This document shows positions 1 through 9,496 of a stretch of DNA of 64,000 nt, piece after piece. Location of the stretch: positions 52,917,652-52,981,651 of the forward strand of contig JASWHV010000012.1 of NCBI GenBank assembly GCA_030760725.1, in the 5' to 3' direction. Origin of the DNA: Neostapfia colusana (lineage: Eukaryota; Streptophyta; Magnoliopsida; Poales; Poaceae). The position numbers were made by a program, and so were the translations under genes. Within the stretch, counting starts at the first letter, position 1; each line of letters opens with the position of its first letter. The notes beneath the pieces were generated by a model. That model was not told where the DNA came from and searched no databases. It worked only from the letters and a program-made list of their open reading frames with translations.

Positions 1-289
1 TAAAGCAAGTTTTAAACATTGCGATTTAAAAGGAAAAACAAGACGCTGCAGTTCTACGAGTTGAACTTCACGGGAGCTCCCTAAAAACAAGCTCTGGACC
101 TCACAGAAGCTCTCCGGACCTTGCAGGAGCTCTCCGGACCTTGCGTCGGACCTTGCCAACACTTGGTGGACCTAACAAAGAACTTGTCGGACCTTGCCAC
201 AGAAGAATGTTTTGGCAATATTCAAAACTTTAAATGTTAATGCTAACTTTTATCCTAATTGCCAATGTATTCAGCACACATAGGTCTCA
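1..289 (-). mobile_element. Sirevirus (copia) LTR fragment, cut by the window edge
   Basis: The stretch ends at 289 with the inverted form of the LTR start TGTGAGACCTATGTGTGCTG, which is also seen forward at 23989 and 32154 and inverted at 51491. It carries the same GGTCC/GAGCTCC-type repeats (about 80-200) as the other LTR copies. It is therefore the 5'-most part of a minus-strand LTR of the same Sirevirus family as element C. The rest lies left of the window, so solo LTR and full element cannot be told apart. It appears to sit inside the gypsy LTR that continues at 290. Confidence 0.8.
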
Positions 290-875
290 CACACATACAA
301 AATTTATAGCAATCAATCATCATGCATAAACTTTACTTAAGATGCAATGGGGTAGATGAATGCAAATCCTATGGTGCACTTTTAATAATCCAGTTTGTAA
401 ATGTTCTTGCATGTTTTAATGGGCTTTCATGGGGTTTTATGTTGAACAAGGGTGTAGGTATCAAGTGTGGACATGGTGATGATCTTGACTCAAGATCTAG
501 ATCAATTCCACCATCAAAAACCGATCAAAACACGATCTATCTACACGTAAAAGTTTCTGCTCGAAGGGGGTGAAGAAAACGGATGCGTAGAAACAGCGAC
601 AACGTCGTAAGATGGGTAATGGGGACCTATCTCACTTCCTTTTGGTTGCAGGGCCTTCCTCCTAGCAATGGCAGCAGCGGAGAATTTTTCTATGGAAAAG
701 TTTGGTAGGACACATCGTCGGGCTTCTTCTCCGGCTACGGCGGGGCTCGACGGGTCTCGACGGCGACCAAATTCCGGCAAGGGGGGGGGACTTGGCGACT
801 TGGCAGCAAGGAAGGGGGCTTGGCAGAAGGGGGGGACGACCAAAAGAGAGAGGGGTCGGCCAAGGGGGTGGGGGT

Positions 876-885
876 TATATTTATA
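876..885 (-). promoter_or_regulatory. TATA box of the minus-strand gypsy LTR
   Basis: Read on the minus strand this is TATAAATATA. It occupies the same relative place in this LTR as the TATAAATAG at 11695-11703 and 4252-4260 in element A. It is the probable core promoter of the LTR. Confidence 0.5.
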
Positions 886-1120
886 AGGGGGAAAAGGAGA
901 GTCCTACTCCAATTGAAGCTCAAATAAGAGTCCTATTCAATTTTTTTTGGATCTTAACAAACTTATCTCTTGTGGTGCGGCAGCCTTGGGGATTTTATCC
1001 CCAAAATGTGGGGAAATCCCCCTTTTGTGGAATTGGTGAATTTGGAAATTTTGGGGGAAATTTGGAAATGGCTTATTTCAGCTATCTTTTTCCCATCCTC
1101 ACCATTTTCTATGTCACTTG

Positions 1121-1460
1121 CTCCATTTCTACATTCCCTTCTCCATTTCTATGTCCCATTCTCCATTTCTACATTCCCCTCTCCATTTCTATGTCCCATT
1201 TTCCATTTCTATATTGCCCTTCTCCATTTCTATGCCCCATTCTCTATTTCTATATTTCCTTCTCCATTTCTGTGGTTTTTCCTCCATTTCTATGGTTCTA
1301 ACTCCATTTCGATGGTTTTTCTCCATTTCTATGGTTCTTTCTCCATTTGTATGGTCCTTCCTCCATTTCTATGGTTCTTTTTTCCATTTGTATGGTTCTT
1401 TCTCCATTTCTATAGTTCTTTCTCCATTTCTATAGTTCTTTCTCCATTTCTACTTCTTTT
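1121..1460. repeat. Pyrimidine-rich tandem repeat, about 20-bp unit
   Basis: About sixteen imperfect copies of a unit like CTCCATTTCTATGGTTCTTT follow each other, with strong strand asymmetry (C/T on +, A/G on -). The spacing is mostly 19-24 bp and some copies have G for C at position 9. It lies inside the minus-strand LTR, near that LTR's 5' end, and is absent at the same place from element A's LTRs. The short open frames running through it are products of the repeat and not genes. Confidence 0.85.
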
Positions 1461-1521
1461 ATAATGTTTCTTTACATGAAAAATGTTCGCAATGCATGGA
1501 AATGAATTTGAGGGTGTTACA

Positions 1522-1854
1522 CCTAGCTCATGTATAGGGTACGGACAGCCGCAGTGCCACCTGTCGGGCCCTGGGCCACATTGTAACTACCCCAACCTTG
1601 AGCTATAAAGGACCAGGGCAGCCTATGGGCAAAGGTTGGCAACCCAACCAACTCACTCTATCACATGCACAAGCAATACTACACTCACTCATGTGGACGT
1701 AGGGTTTTACGCTCTGGGCGGCCCGAACCACGTAAACCTATGTGTTCACCTATGTTTGTCAGCCTCGATCAATCTAGCGACGTTAGCCCTTCCAAACAAA
1801 GAACCTCTACGGACTGCTCCAGTAGAGGTACTGGGGGAAGTGTCGCAAGTTACA
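1522..1854 (+). mobile_element. Element B (Tat-type gypsy): 5' LTR remnant, 3' part
   Basis: A promoter-like segment (TATA at 1602-1610) leads into TGTCGCAAGTTACA ending at 1854, then CTTTGACATTTGAGGCGCCA and a G-run. A TGGCGCC-like site followed by a G-rich stretch just after the LTR is typical of grass Tat elements such as RIRE2. The start of the LTR is not visible because a minus-strand gypsy LTR abuts it at 1521. The downstream coding remnants from 12620 (gag, RT, two RNase H-like parts, integrase) belong to the same element once the element A insertion is removed. Confidence 0.62.
1602..1610 (+). promoter_or_regulatory. TATA box of element B 5' LTR
   Basis: GCTATAAAG is followed by a GC-richer leader and lies about 250 bp before the LTR end. 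The placement fits an LTR U3/R promoter. No other support. Confidence 0.45.
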
Positions 1855-2054
1855 CTTTGACATTTGAGGCGCCAGGTAGGGGGCTTCCACGCTCTCTAGA
1901 CGACCGAGAATCATCATCAAGATGAACATCCACTCCATCGTCGGCTCGTCTCGCCCCACTCGCCGCCGACTCTAGGGGAGGGACGAGGAGGCCACGTCGA
2001 GCTCCAGGGGGGTAGATCTGGCCGGGCAGATGACCAGACCGTCGCCGTGCCCAC
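1855..2054 (+). other. Element B primer-binding region and leader
   Basis: This follows the LTR end. It contains the GAGGCGCCAGGTAGGGGGC stretch (1865-1883) expected of a Tat-type primer-binding region. An ATG lies at 1922 but its frame soon stops (TAG in the CTCTAGGGG around 1971). The stretch continues directly at 12620 after the element A insertion. I see no intact reading frame. Confidence 0.5.
2050..2054 (+). repeat. Target-site duplication of element A, left copy (CCCAC)
   Basis: CCCAC lies directly before the TGTGACGCC terminus at 2055 and is repeated at 12620-12624 directly after the CACA terminus at 12619. A 5-bp duplication is what gypsy integrases make. It shows that A inserted as one unit into B. 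Confidence 0.9.
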
Positions 2055-2666
2055 TGTGACGCCCTCAATTCTGTGGAAAACCACGGAACCGAGAACTGAT
2101 GCATATGTGTGCCCAGGATGTTCATCACAGATACACATATGTTCCACAAACTGAATTCAGAATATATATAACCACGAATAACAGAGTTTATTACAATGTC
2201 TCATGAGTCTTGGACTCATGCTCACAGCGGAAGTCTTAATCTAACAGCAGAAGTCTTTATTCTAGCAGCGGAAGTCTTCTAACTAATGCGGAAGCAATCT
2301 AAGAAGTAGTGGCTCCATGTCTACTCCATCCCCACAGGCAAGGTTGAGAACAGATTACACACCTAGTGCTCCACTTGGTCTTCATAGTAATCTTCCCCTG
2401 TTGCTGATGCTGAAATAATAATGCAAGTTTGAGTACAATGATGTACTCAGCAAGTGCGGGAAAATATGATATGTAGCTCATAATAAGGTAGGTATAAAAA
2501 GGCTCATTGCAGAAAAGCAAAGTTATTTATCAAAAATCACGATAAAACAGCAACTTATCTTTAAGTGAATGTAATCCCAACATGTTTTGAAATACCAATC
2601 ATACCCCCATCATGTTCATTACATTCCATGTCCCATCCAGACATCAATCAATCTCATTCTTGCTCA

Positions 2667-2717
2667 CGAATACCTCCTCGTATTCGCTACCATCTCACGA
2701 ATACCATCTCGTATTCG
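2667..2717. repeat. Two tandem 20-nt hairpins in the LTR
   Basis: CGAATAC (2667-2673), a 6-nt loop and GTATTCG (2680-2686) are followed by the same stem at 2698-2704/2711-2717. In the other LTR the second copy has lost pairing (AAGAATAC near 10141). Confidence 0.7.
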
Positions 2718-4251
2718 CTACCATTTCATCTCATAAACAATTTCGTCTCCCACCGAGACCAATCTCGTTGCCATAACTCAACAGTCATGCAACCCATCTT
2801 ATCACCCGGACTCAACAGTCCCGTAAACCAAAAACCAAACCTTCCAAAACCATAGCAAATAACCATATCCAATAACCATCCCAACTAATCATGGAAGTTG
2901 GCCAGGCGCTTGTGACCGTAAGCTCGGCTATCATGATAGTTTTAGGACTCTGTAGAGTTTGCACCTCTTTACCCACAAGTTTGTGATTTCATAACCCGTC
3001 GGCGACTGCAGAACCTCCATTATACCAGTACACAACTGTCGGTGTATGGCCAAGAGATCACAAAATAGCCTTTACAAAGGGGTTACTAGATGTATGGACT
3101 CACTAAGGTTTCACAGGCAGGCTAGAATCTCCAATTCTCCCACCCACGAGCCCCCTCTTGTGCCATGTAGTTCCTAGGGCAGTCCTCACTCGACTCCCAT
3201 TCCCGGCGCCTTCCACGGTCCATAACAATCTTACACCTTACCTAATTAGTCAGCTAAGTCGCACCCATAGTTGGCCTTGTGGTGGCACTGTTATCCTGGC
3301 ATGTGCTCGCATGAACCGGTCCTTAGATCTACAGCAAGTAAACCACCATCTCATGCTACCTCATTCACAAACCCAGTCTTGCCTAGATCTCCCTCCGATC
3401 CATGTTCATTAACAACATCAGTTTCTCATTATCTTTACGAGTGCAGTTAGCTAGACAAATCTATCTCGCTTCCCAATCCCATGGACTCAGCGAAGCATAA
3501 TGCAAAAACCATACCCGACTCATAAACTTCCCTGGCGACAAGGGTGGTTTGACCAAAACTAGTAAACCCCTATAAAAGGGTTTCCCATCATGTTTGACTC
3601 AGCACACACACACCTTTTCGCAAAATAAAATAGTTTCCCAAAACATAGGATCAATATGGCCAAGGGGCACTTGCCTTGTTCTGGTTGTTCCAGTTGCTCA
3701 AAATCTTGCCATTGTAGTCCGTCGTAGGTAGCTCCCTGAGCCTGTCCTTCTATACATGATTACGCACATACAAGATTTACAACAATCAATATCATGCACA
3801 AACTTTAACTAGATGCGATGATGCTTATGCATGTTAATCTTATGATGCAGTTTAGTTTGTACGTGTTCTTGCATGGCTTGCATGGTTTTTATGATGAACA
3901 GAGGTGTTCGGATCAAATGTGGACGTGGCGATGACCTTGTCTTTAGATCTAGATCAAACCGATCAGCAAGTGATCTGTCCACGAAAAAGCTTCTGTTCGA
4001 AAGGAATCGAAGAATAGATGCAAAGAAAACACGATGATATCGCAAAGTGGTATTGGAGACCTACCTTACGTTCTTCTGGGTCTCGGGGTCCTTCTCTTAG
4101 CAAGACAGGTCATTGGGACTCTCTTCCGGCAATCTTCCTCGACTGAACTCCGGCGATGGGTTTACTTCGGCGAGTTGGGGGCTAGGGCTCTAAGTCGTCG
4201 GCTCAGGAGGTGGAAAAGAAGTTCGTGGTTTTCGGCCAAAGGTTCTGGGTT

Positions 4252-4260
4252 CTATTTATA
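4252..4260 (-). promoter_or_regulatory. TATA box of element A 3' LTR
   Basis: TATAAATAG on the minus strand, with the same sequence and context as 11695-11703 in the 5' LTR. It follows the G-box array in transcription order, as expected for a U3 core promoter. Confidence 0.55.
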
Positions 4261-4449
4261 ATCGGGAGAAGAAGAGTCCTAATCTGATTGTATTTCGAAT
4301 AAGAGTACTATTCAAATTGTCGTTGAATCTTAACTTATCTTTAGTTTATTTGGTGCGGTAACATTGTGGAATTCAGGTCAGTTTCTTCTCCGTACCGATA
4401 TTTCTACGCGTACAGAATCCAAAAACCGCTCCAGAACTCGTTACCTCCG

Positions 4450-4770
4450 CGGTGATGAGATCTGGAAGCTCCACGTGTCTAATGGGGCCTGGTCTCCCCC
4501 TTTTCGCAGAGACGAGCTCCGGTTGTACCGCGTGTCAAGCGAGCGAGACCTCCCTCTCTTTCGGAGGTGAGCTCCGCGTGCGCCACGTATCCTAGCGGTC
4601 GGGACCTCCTCTCTATTCGGAGGTGGCTCCACGCACGCCACGTGTCAGTGCTGGACCTTCCCTCTGTCTGGAGGTGGCTCCGGTGTGCCACGTGTCCTAA
4701 CAGCGCCAGACTTCCTTTCTTCTCAGAGAAGAGCTCCAAGGTTGACACGTGTCCAACAGTGACGGACCTC
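4450..4770 (-). repeat. G-box/ABRE-like minisatellite, 3' LTR copy
   Basis: Units of about 50-58 bp each hold a CACGTGTC-like core and a GAGCTCCG-like segment. Perfect CACGTGTC occurs at 4472-4479, 4639-4646, 4689-4696 and 4746-4753, with variants CGCGTGTC near 4530 and CACGTATC near 4584. The array is cut by the deletion at about 4770. Confidence 0.8.
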
Positions 4771-7700
4771 TGGTACTCTCAAGCACTTCTTGAGCTGGGA
4801 TACATGAAACATGTCATGTACGTCGGAGATATATGTTGGGAGCTCTAGTTGATAGGCTACTTCTCCTCGCTTGTCCAAAATCTTAAATGGTTCGATGTAG
4901 CGAGGTGCTAGCGTGCCTTTGACGTTGAAACGTCGTTGGCCACGGATAGGTGATACCTTAAGGTATACGAAGTCTCCTACTTCGAAAGTCAACTTCCTTC
5001 GCCTATTGTCCGCATAGCCTTTCTGTCGTGACTGAGTAGCCTTTAAGTTCTCACGTATCGTTTGGACCTGCTTTTCAGCTTCTTGTAGCACTTTGGGTCC
5101 AAACACCTGTTTCTCTCCGGTCTCGTTCTAGAACAGCGGCGTCCTACACCTACCATACAATGCTTCGAAAGGCGACATCTTCAAGCTAGCTTGATAGCTG
5201 TTGTTATAGGAGAATTCGGCATACGGTAAACTCATATCCCAACTACGCCCACGTTTTAAGGCGCAAGCTCTCAACATGTCCTCCAAAATTTGGTTTGTCC
5301 TTTCGGTTTGTCCATCGGTTTGTGGGTGATAGGCGGAGCTAAAATCCAGTCGTGTACCCATAGCTTTCTGCAGCTTCCTCCAGAATCTAGAGGTAAACTG
5401 AGAACCTCGATCTGAGACTATCCTCCTCGGGACTCCATGACGGCACACGATCTGCTCCATGTACAACTCGGCTAATTGTGCAACGTTGTACTTGGCCCTT
5501 ACAGGGAGAAAATGGGCGGTTTTCGTCAATCGGTCCACGATAACCTAGATGGAGTCATAACCCGACTGAGTACGTGGCAACGAAGAAATCCATGCTGATG
5601 TCTTCCCACTTCCACTCGGGTACCTTCAAGGGTTGCAACAATCCAGCAGGTCTTTGATGTTCGGCCTTCACCCGTTGGCAGGTGCCGTATAGGGCAACGT
5701 ATTCGGCTATGTCCGTTTTCATACCATCCCACCAATAACAAGTCTTCAAGTCCTTGTACATTTTGGTACTTCCAGGATGTATGGAATAGGGTGAATCATG
5801 TGCCTCTTTTAATATCATGTCGCGGATGTGCTTCATGTTAGGCGCGCAAATCCTTTTTCCTAGCCAAAGTGTACCCTTCCCATCTTCTTTGAAATCCTTC
5901 TCTATTCCTTGTCGGATCCTTTGCTTGATCTCCTTGATCTCCTCATCCGTTGCTTGGCCATCTCTTATCTCTTGCTCCAATGAAGAGTGGATCTCCATCA
6001 CTTCCATGTTGTTTAAGAATACGAGGTGTAACCGTTCAAACTCCTTACGTAGTTCGGGTGGTAGCTCCCGAACCGTGAGTCGGTGACATGCTCCCTTCCG
6101 GCTCAATGCATCAGCTACTACATTGGCCCTCCTAGGGTGGTAGTTGATTCCAACATCATAATCCTTGATAAGTTCCAACCATCGACGTTGCCTCAAATTC
6201 AAGTCCGTTTGTGTAAATATGTACTTGAGGCTTTTATGATCCGTATAGATCTCACATCGATGACCAAGGATATAATGTCTCCAAATTTTCAATGCATGCA
6301 CTTCTGCTGCTAGCTCCAAGTCATGTGTAGGATAATTAAGCTCGTGCTTATTTAATTGTCGTGAGGCATAGGCTACCACTCGTCCTTCTTGCATGAGCAC
6401 ACATCCGAGCCCTTGTCTAGATGCGTCACAATATATGTCAAAGCTCTTGCTCATGTCCGGCAATACCAAAACCGGCGCTGTGGTTAGCCTTTTCTTGAGT
6501 TCCTCAAAACTTTCTTGGCATGCTGGTGTCCATTGGAAGGCTTTTCCCTTCATTAGCAACTCCGTCATAGGCTTTGCTATCTTAGAGAAGTCCTTAATGA
6601 AGCGTCGGTAGTATCCAGCCATCCCAAGGAAACTCCGAATATCCTTCACGTTTTGAGGTTGGTTCCACTTCAGAACATCTCCCACTTTTCCGGGATCCAC
6701 CGATACCCCTTCCTCGGAGATAATGTGGCCTAGGAATGATATTCCCTTTAGCCAAAATTGACACTTGTTAAGCTTGGCATACAATTGATGCTCACGCATT
6801 TTCTGCAAGGTCAATTTCAAATGTTCTTCATGCTCCTCCTCACTTTTTGAATACACCATAATGTCGTCGATGAAAACCACGACGAACTTATCCAAGTACT
6901 CCATGAAGACCGTGTTCATAAGGTACATGAAGTATGCGGGTGCATTTGTTAACCCAAAAGACATGACGGTATATTCATATGAACCATACCGTGTTCGAAA
7001 GGCAGTCTTGGGTATATCGGAGGGCTTAATCTTCAGCTGGAAATATCCCGACCGAAGATCAATCTTGGAGAACACTCGGGCTCCTTTCATTTGGTCGAAT
7101 AGGTCTTCTATACGGGGCAGAGGGTATTTGTTCTTTATTGTCACCTCGTTGAGAGACCTATAGTCCATGCACATCATTTGGGACCCATCCTTCTTGTCTA
7201 CAAAGAGCACGGGAGCTCCCCATGGTGACGAGCTTGGACGTATAAAACCCTTCTCCAACTGCTCCTGAATTTGCTTCTTGAGTTCCACTAGTTCATTGGT
7301 GGGCATCCTATAGGGTCTCTTTGCTATGGGTGCAGTTCCGGGTACCAAATCAATGGCAAACTCAATGTCCCGGTCAGGTGGCATACCTAGAAGCTCTTCC
7401 GGGAACACGTCCGAGAATTCCTGAACCACTGGAATGTTATCCAATGTTGCTCTTTTGACGTGGTTCAAAATTGCCTTTTCGGTTGTTTGTGGGGCCGACT
7501 CAAACTCGACACGGATACCGTGCTTGTTTGTCAACTGCACGCTCCTTTCAGCACATTGGATTACCCCGTTGTGCTTGCTTAACCAATCCATCCCGAGTAT
7601 TATGTCAAGCCCTTGGGATTCCAAGACAATGAGGTTGGCAAGGAAGTCTACCCCCCTTATTTTAAGGCTTACTTTCGGACATACTATATTAGTCCTCATC

Positions 7701-7869
7701 TCTCCACCGGGAGAATTAACTAACATAGCACATTTTAAGTGTGATATGGGTAGATTATGCTTGGCAACAAACTTGGATGATATGAAGGAATGTGATGCTC
7801 CAGAATCAAATAAGATGGTGGCTGGGTTGGAGTTGGCAAAGAACATACCAATTACGACGTCCTCACCCT
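4765..7869 (-). pseudogene. Element A pol: protease, RT, RNase H, integrase (broken)
   Basis: This is the pol part of a Tekay-type polyprotein, which would copy element RNA into DNA and insert it. Visible parts in order: aspartic protease with LFDSGASHSFIS (near 7800), RT with FIDDIMVYS (near 6880) and FGLTNAPAYF, RNase H with YCDASRQGLG (near 6420), a zinc-binding region with IHPGSTKMY but a CQRV half-site, then an integrase core with IVSDRGSQFTS (near 5425) and HPQTDGQTER (near 5320). It stays in frame with gag down to about 5583. There a 1-nt shift occurs, followed by TGG-to-TAG type stops near 5550 and 5131. The C-terminus ends at a SQLKKCLRVPE motif and fuses to LTR sequence at about 4770, so the chromodomain is lost. 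Not functional. Confidence 0.9.
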
Positions 7870-9037
7870 ATTGTGCTTCCTCAGCATAGACATGGTTCAC
7901 GTTGCCGCGAGCATAGTTCTGCTGTCCACGGTTTCCTTGATTGTCCCCTCCGTTTGGTCGCGGGTTCTGCTTGGGCACGTTGCCTTGTTGTCCAGGGCCT
8001 CTCCTCGGGCACTGGCTTGCGAAGTGTCATGTTTCCCCGCATGCAAAGCATGCCCTGTTGCCTACGGCAGCAGGTACGTTGGGGCGGGGGTTTTGAACAG
8101 GAGCGCCCATGTTGGGTCGGGGCATAGGAGGCAAAGGCACACAAGGTGCTTGTGCAACGGGTTGTTGCTGTGGTGGCTGACTAGGGCGGTATGCAGGAGC
8201 GGTCAATCCATACTGCGGTGCGGCCGGGGGCATGTACAGAGGTCGTACGTTGCTCCCTTGGGGCTGGTATGGCATCTTCCTCTTGCACTCTCGCTCGATC
8301 TCTCGGATCTTGCTTTCAACCACTATAGCCTTGTCAACCAGCTTCTGGAAGCTCGCGTAGTCATTGTTGAGGAGCTGAACCTGAATCTCATTGTTCAATC
8401 CTCTCATGAACAGGTATTGCTTCCTCTGGTCTGAGTTGACATCTTCGGGGGCATACCGGGACAGTTGTGTGAACTTGTTGAGATACTCATTCACGCTTCT
8501 CTGTCCTTGGCGGAGACCTTCAAACTCCTATCTCTTGAGCATCATTACACCAGCAGGGATGTAATGAGAGCGGAAACTCTCCTTGAACTCAGTCCAAGTG
8601 ATCGTCTCCGGGTCAACATGAGCGTTGCATAGGGCATCCCACCAGTCAGCGGCAGCTCCCATGAGTTGGTGCGACGTGAAAAGAACCTTCTCTCGGTCAT
8701 TGCACTGCACTATGACAAGCTTCTTGTCCATGGATTTCAACTAGTCGTCGGCCTCCATGGGGTTGTTAGCTTGAGCAAAGGTGGGTGGTCGAGTCCTCAT
8801 GAACTCTCCCAGTCTGTTATGAGCCGGTGGTGGTGGTGGCGGCGGTGCCGGAATGGGGTTGTTGTTGTTGGCCTGTAACTAACCCAAAGTTTGGATCATG
8901 GTTTGCATAAGATGATTCTGCATGGCCATCAACCGTTCCAGGTTGTTCTCACCAGCTCCGGGGTTAACAGGAACTTCATCGTGGCCATCCTCTTGGTTGT
9001 CACGGATGTTCCTTCGGCCGGCATTTCCTCTCACCAT
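7870..9037 (-). pseudogene. Element A gag (broken)
   Basis: This is the capsid/nucleocapsid part of the Tekay-type polyprotein. The likely start is ATG at 9035-9037 (MVRGNAGRRN), preceded by CTCTCACAG. The capsid region includes the WWDALCNAH and HYIPAGVMMLKR motifs, then a proline/glutamine-rich segment and a CCHC zinc knuckle at 8010-8051 (CFACGET, stop, HFASQC). In-frame stops lie near 8881, 8741, 8529, 8027 and 7872. Most read as single C-to-T changes of CAG, TGG or GGA codons. The frame is otherwise open straight into pol, so the parent element had one fused Gag-Pol frame as element D does. Confidence 0.88.
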
Positions 9038-9484
9038 CTGTGAGAGAGAACGAAATAGAATAGAGGGTTAGAAGGTTAGGTAGATCCCCTTAACTATATG
9101 CATGAAGGTGGATTGGACTATATATATTTAGCCCATATGAAGATGTGAACAAGTGCCGAGGCATCTCACACCTTTTTCTACTTATGTGTGGATATGGACA
9201 ACGCTTTGAGACGTCCCACAACTCACACTAAACACATAATCACAAATAATCATCACAAGGGCTCACACAACTCCTATTCAAGACTTGTTCAATGGGGGTC
9301 CTATATGGCTTAGGGTGTTGCTAATCTGTGATCCAACTATGGCTTCTCCTAGGCTTGTATCCCATGTCAAGGTAGTTCCAATGCCAATCTATGCATCCTA
9401 TGGTCAGCGTGGCTTAGCTACCATTTTGTGTCTGATACCAATCTGTGACCTCTATATAAGCGTGTAACCTACCGTCAACCCGTG
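9038..9484 (-). other. Element A 5' leader
   Basis: A non-coding leader between primer-binding site and gag. It holds a second PBS-like copy (9431-9440, TGGTATCAGA on the minus strand, followed as in the true site by CACAGAT on its LTR side). Nothing else recognisable. Confidence 0.55.
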
Positions 9485-9496
9485 GCTCTGATACCA
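9485..9496 (-). promoter_or_regulatory. Element A primer-binding site
   Basis: TGGTATCAGAGC on the minus strand lies three bases inside the 5' LTR boundary at 9500. It matches the 3' end complement of plant initiator tRNA-Met, the usual primer for Tekay and many copia elements. Confidence 0.88.

Larger units (their letters stand above)
290..1521 (-). mobile_element. Gypsy LTR fragment related to element A's LTR
   Basis: Positions 290-700 align by eye with 3768-4130 and 11209-11560 in element A's LTRs: the same succession of an ATCATGCA-AAACTTTA segment, a TGTGGAC-TGG-GATGA segment, AGATCTAGATCA, and a CTTCTG-TCGAA segment. The right end, TGAGGGTGTTACA at 1509-1521, matches the inverted LTR start of A (TGAGGGTGTCACA at 12607-12619). 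It is a minus-strand LTR of a related but distinct gypsy family. The left part is interrupted by the Sirevirus LTR ending at 289. The target is the LTR of element B, with a predicted duplication CCTAG at 1522-1526 whose partner lies off the window. Confidence 0.72.
2055..4770 (-). repeat. Element A 3' LTR (truncated)
   Basis: It matches the 5' LTR at 9500-12160, starting TGTGACGCCCTCAATTCTG. It has one more G-box unit (4689-4696) than the other LTR. The match stops at about 4765-4771 in a GGACCTC shared with the 3' end of pol, so about 450 bp corresponding to 12165-12619 are missing. It contains two adjacent hairpins (CGAATAC/GTATTCG, 2667-2686 and 2698-2717) and three spaced copies of GCGGAAGTCTT-like sequence (2226-2285). 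Confidence 0.85.

Noticed and set aside
322..573. Open frame of 83 codons at the left end
   Set aside because: It lies within a minus-strand LTR and resembles nothing. Chance frame.
1087..1464. Phenylalanine/serine-rich frames of 105-199 codons
   Set aside because: They are translations of the CTCCATTTCTATGG minisatellite, open in all three frames for lack of A-rich stops.
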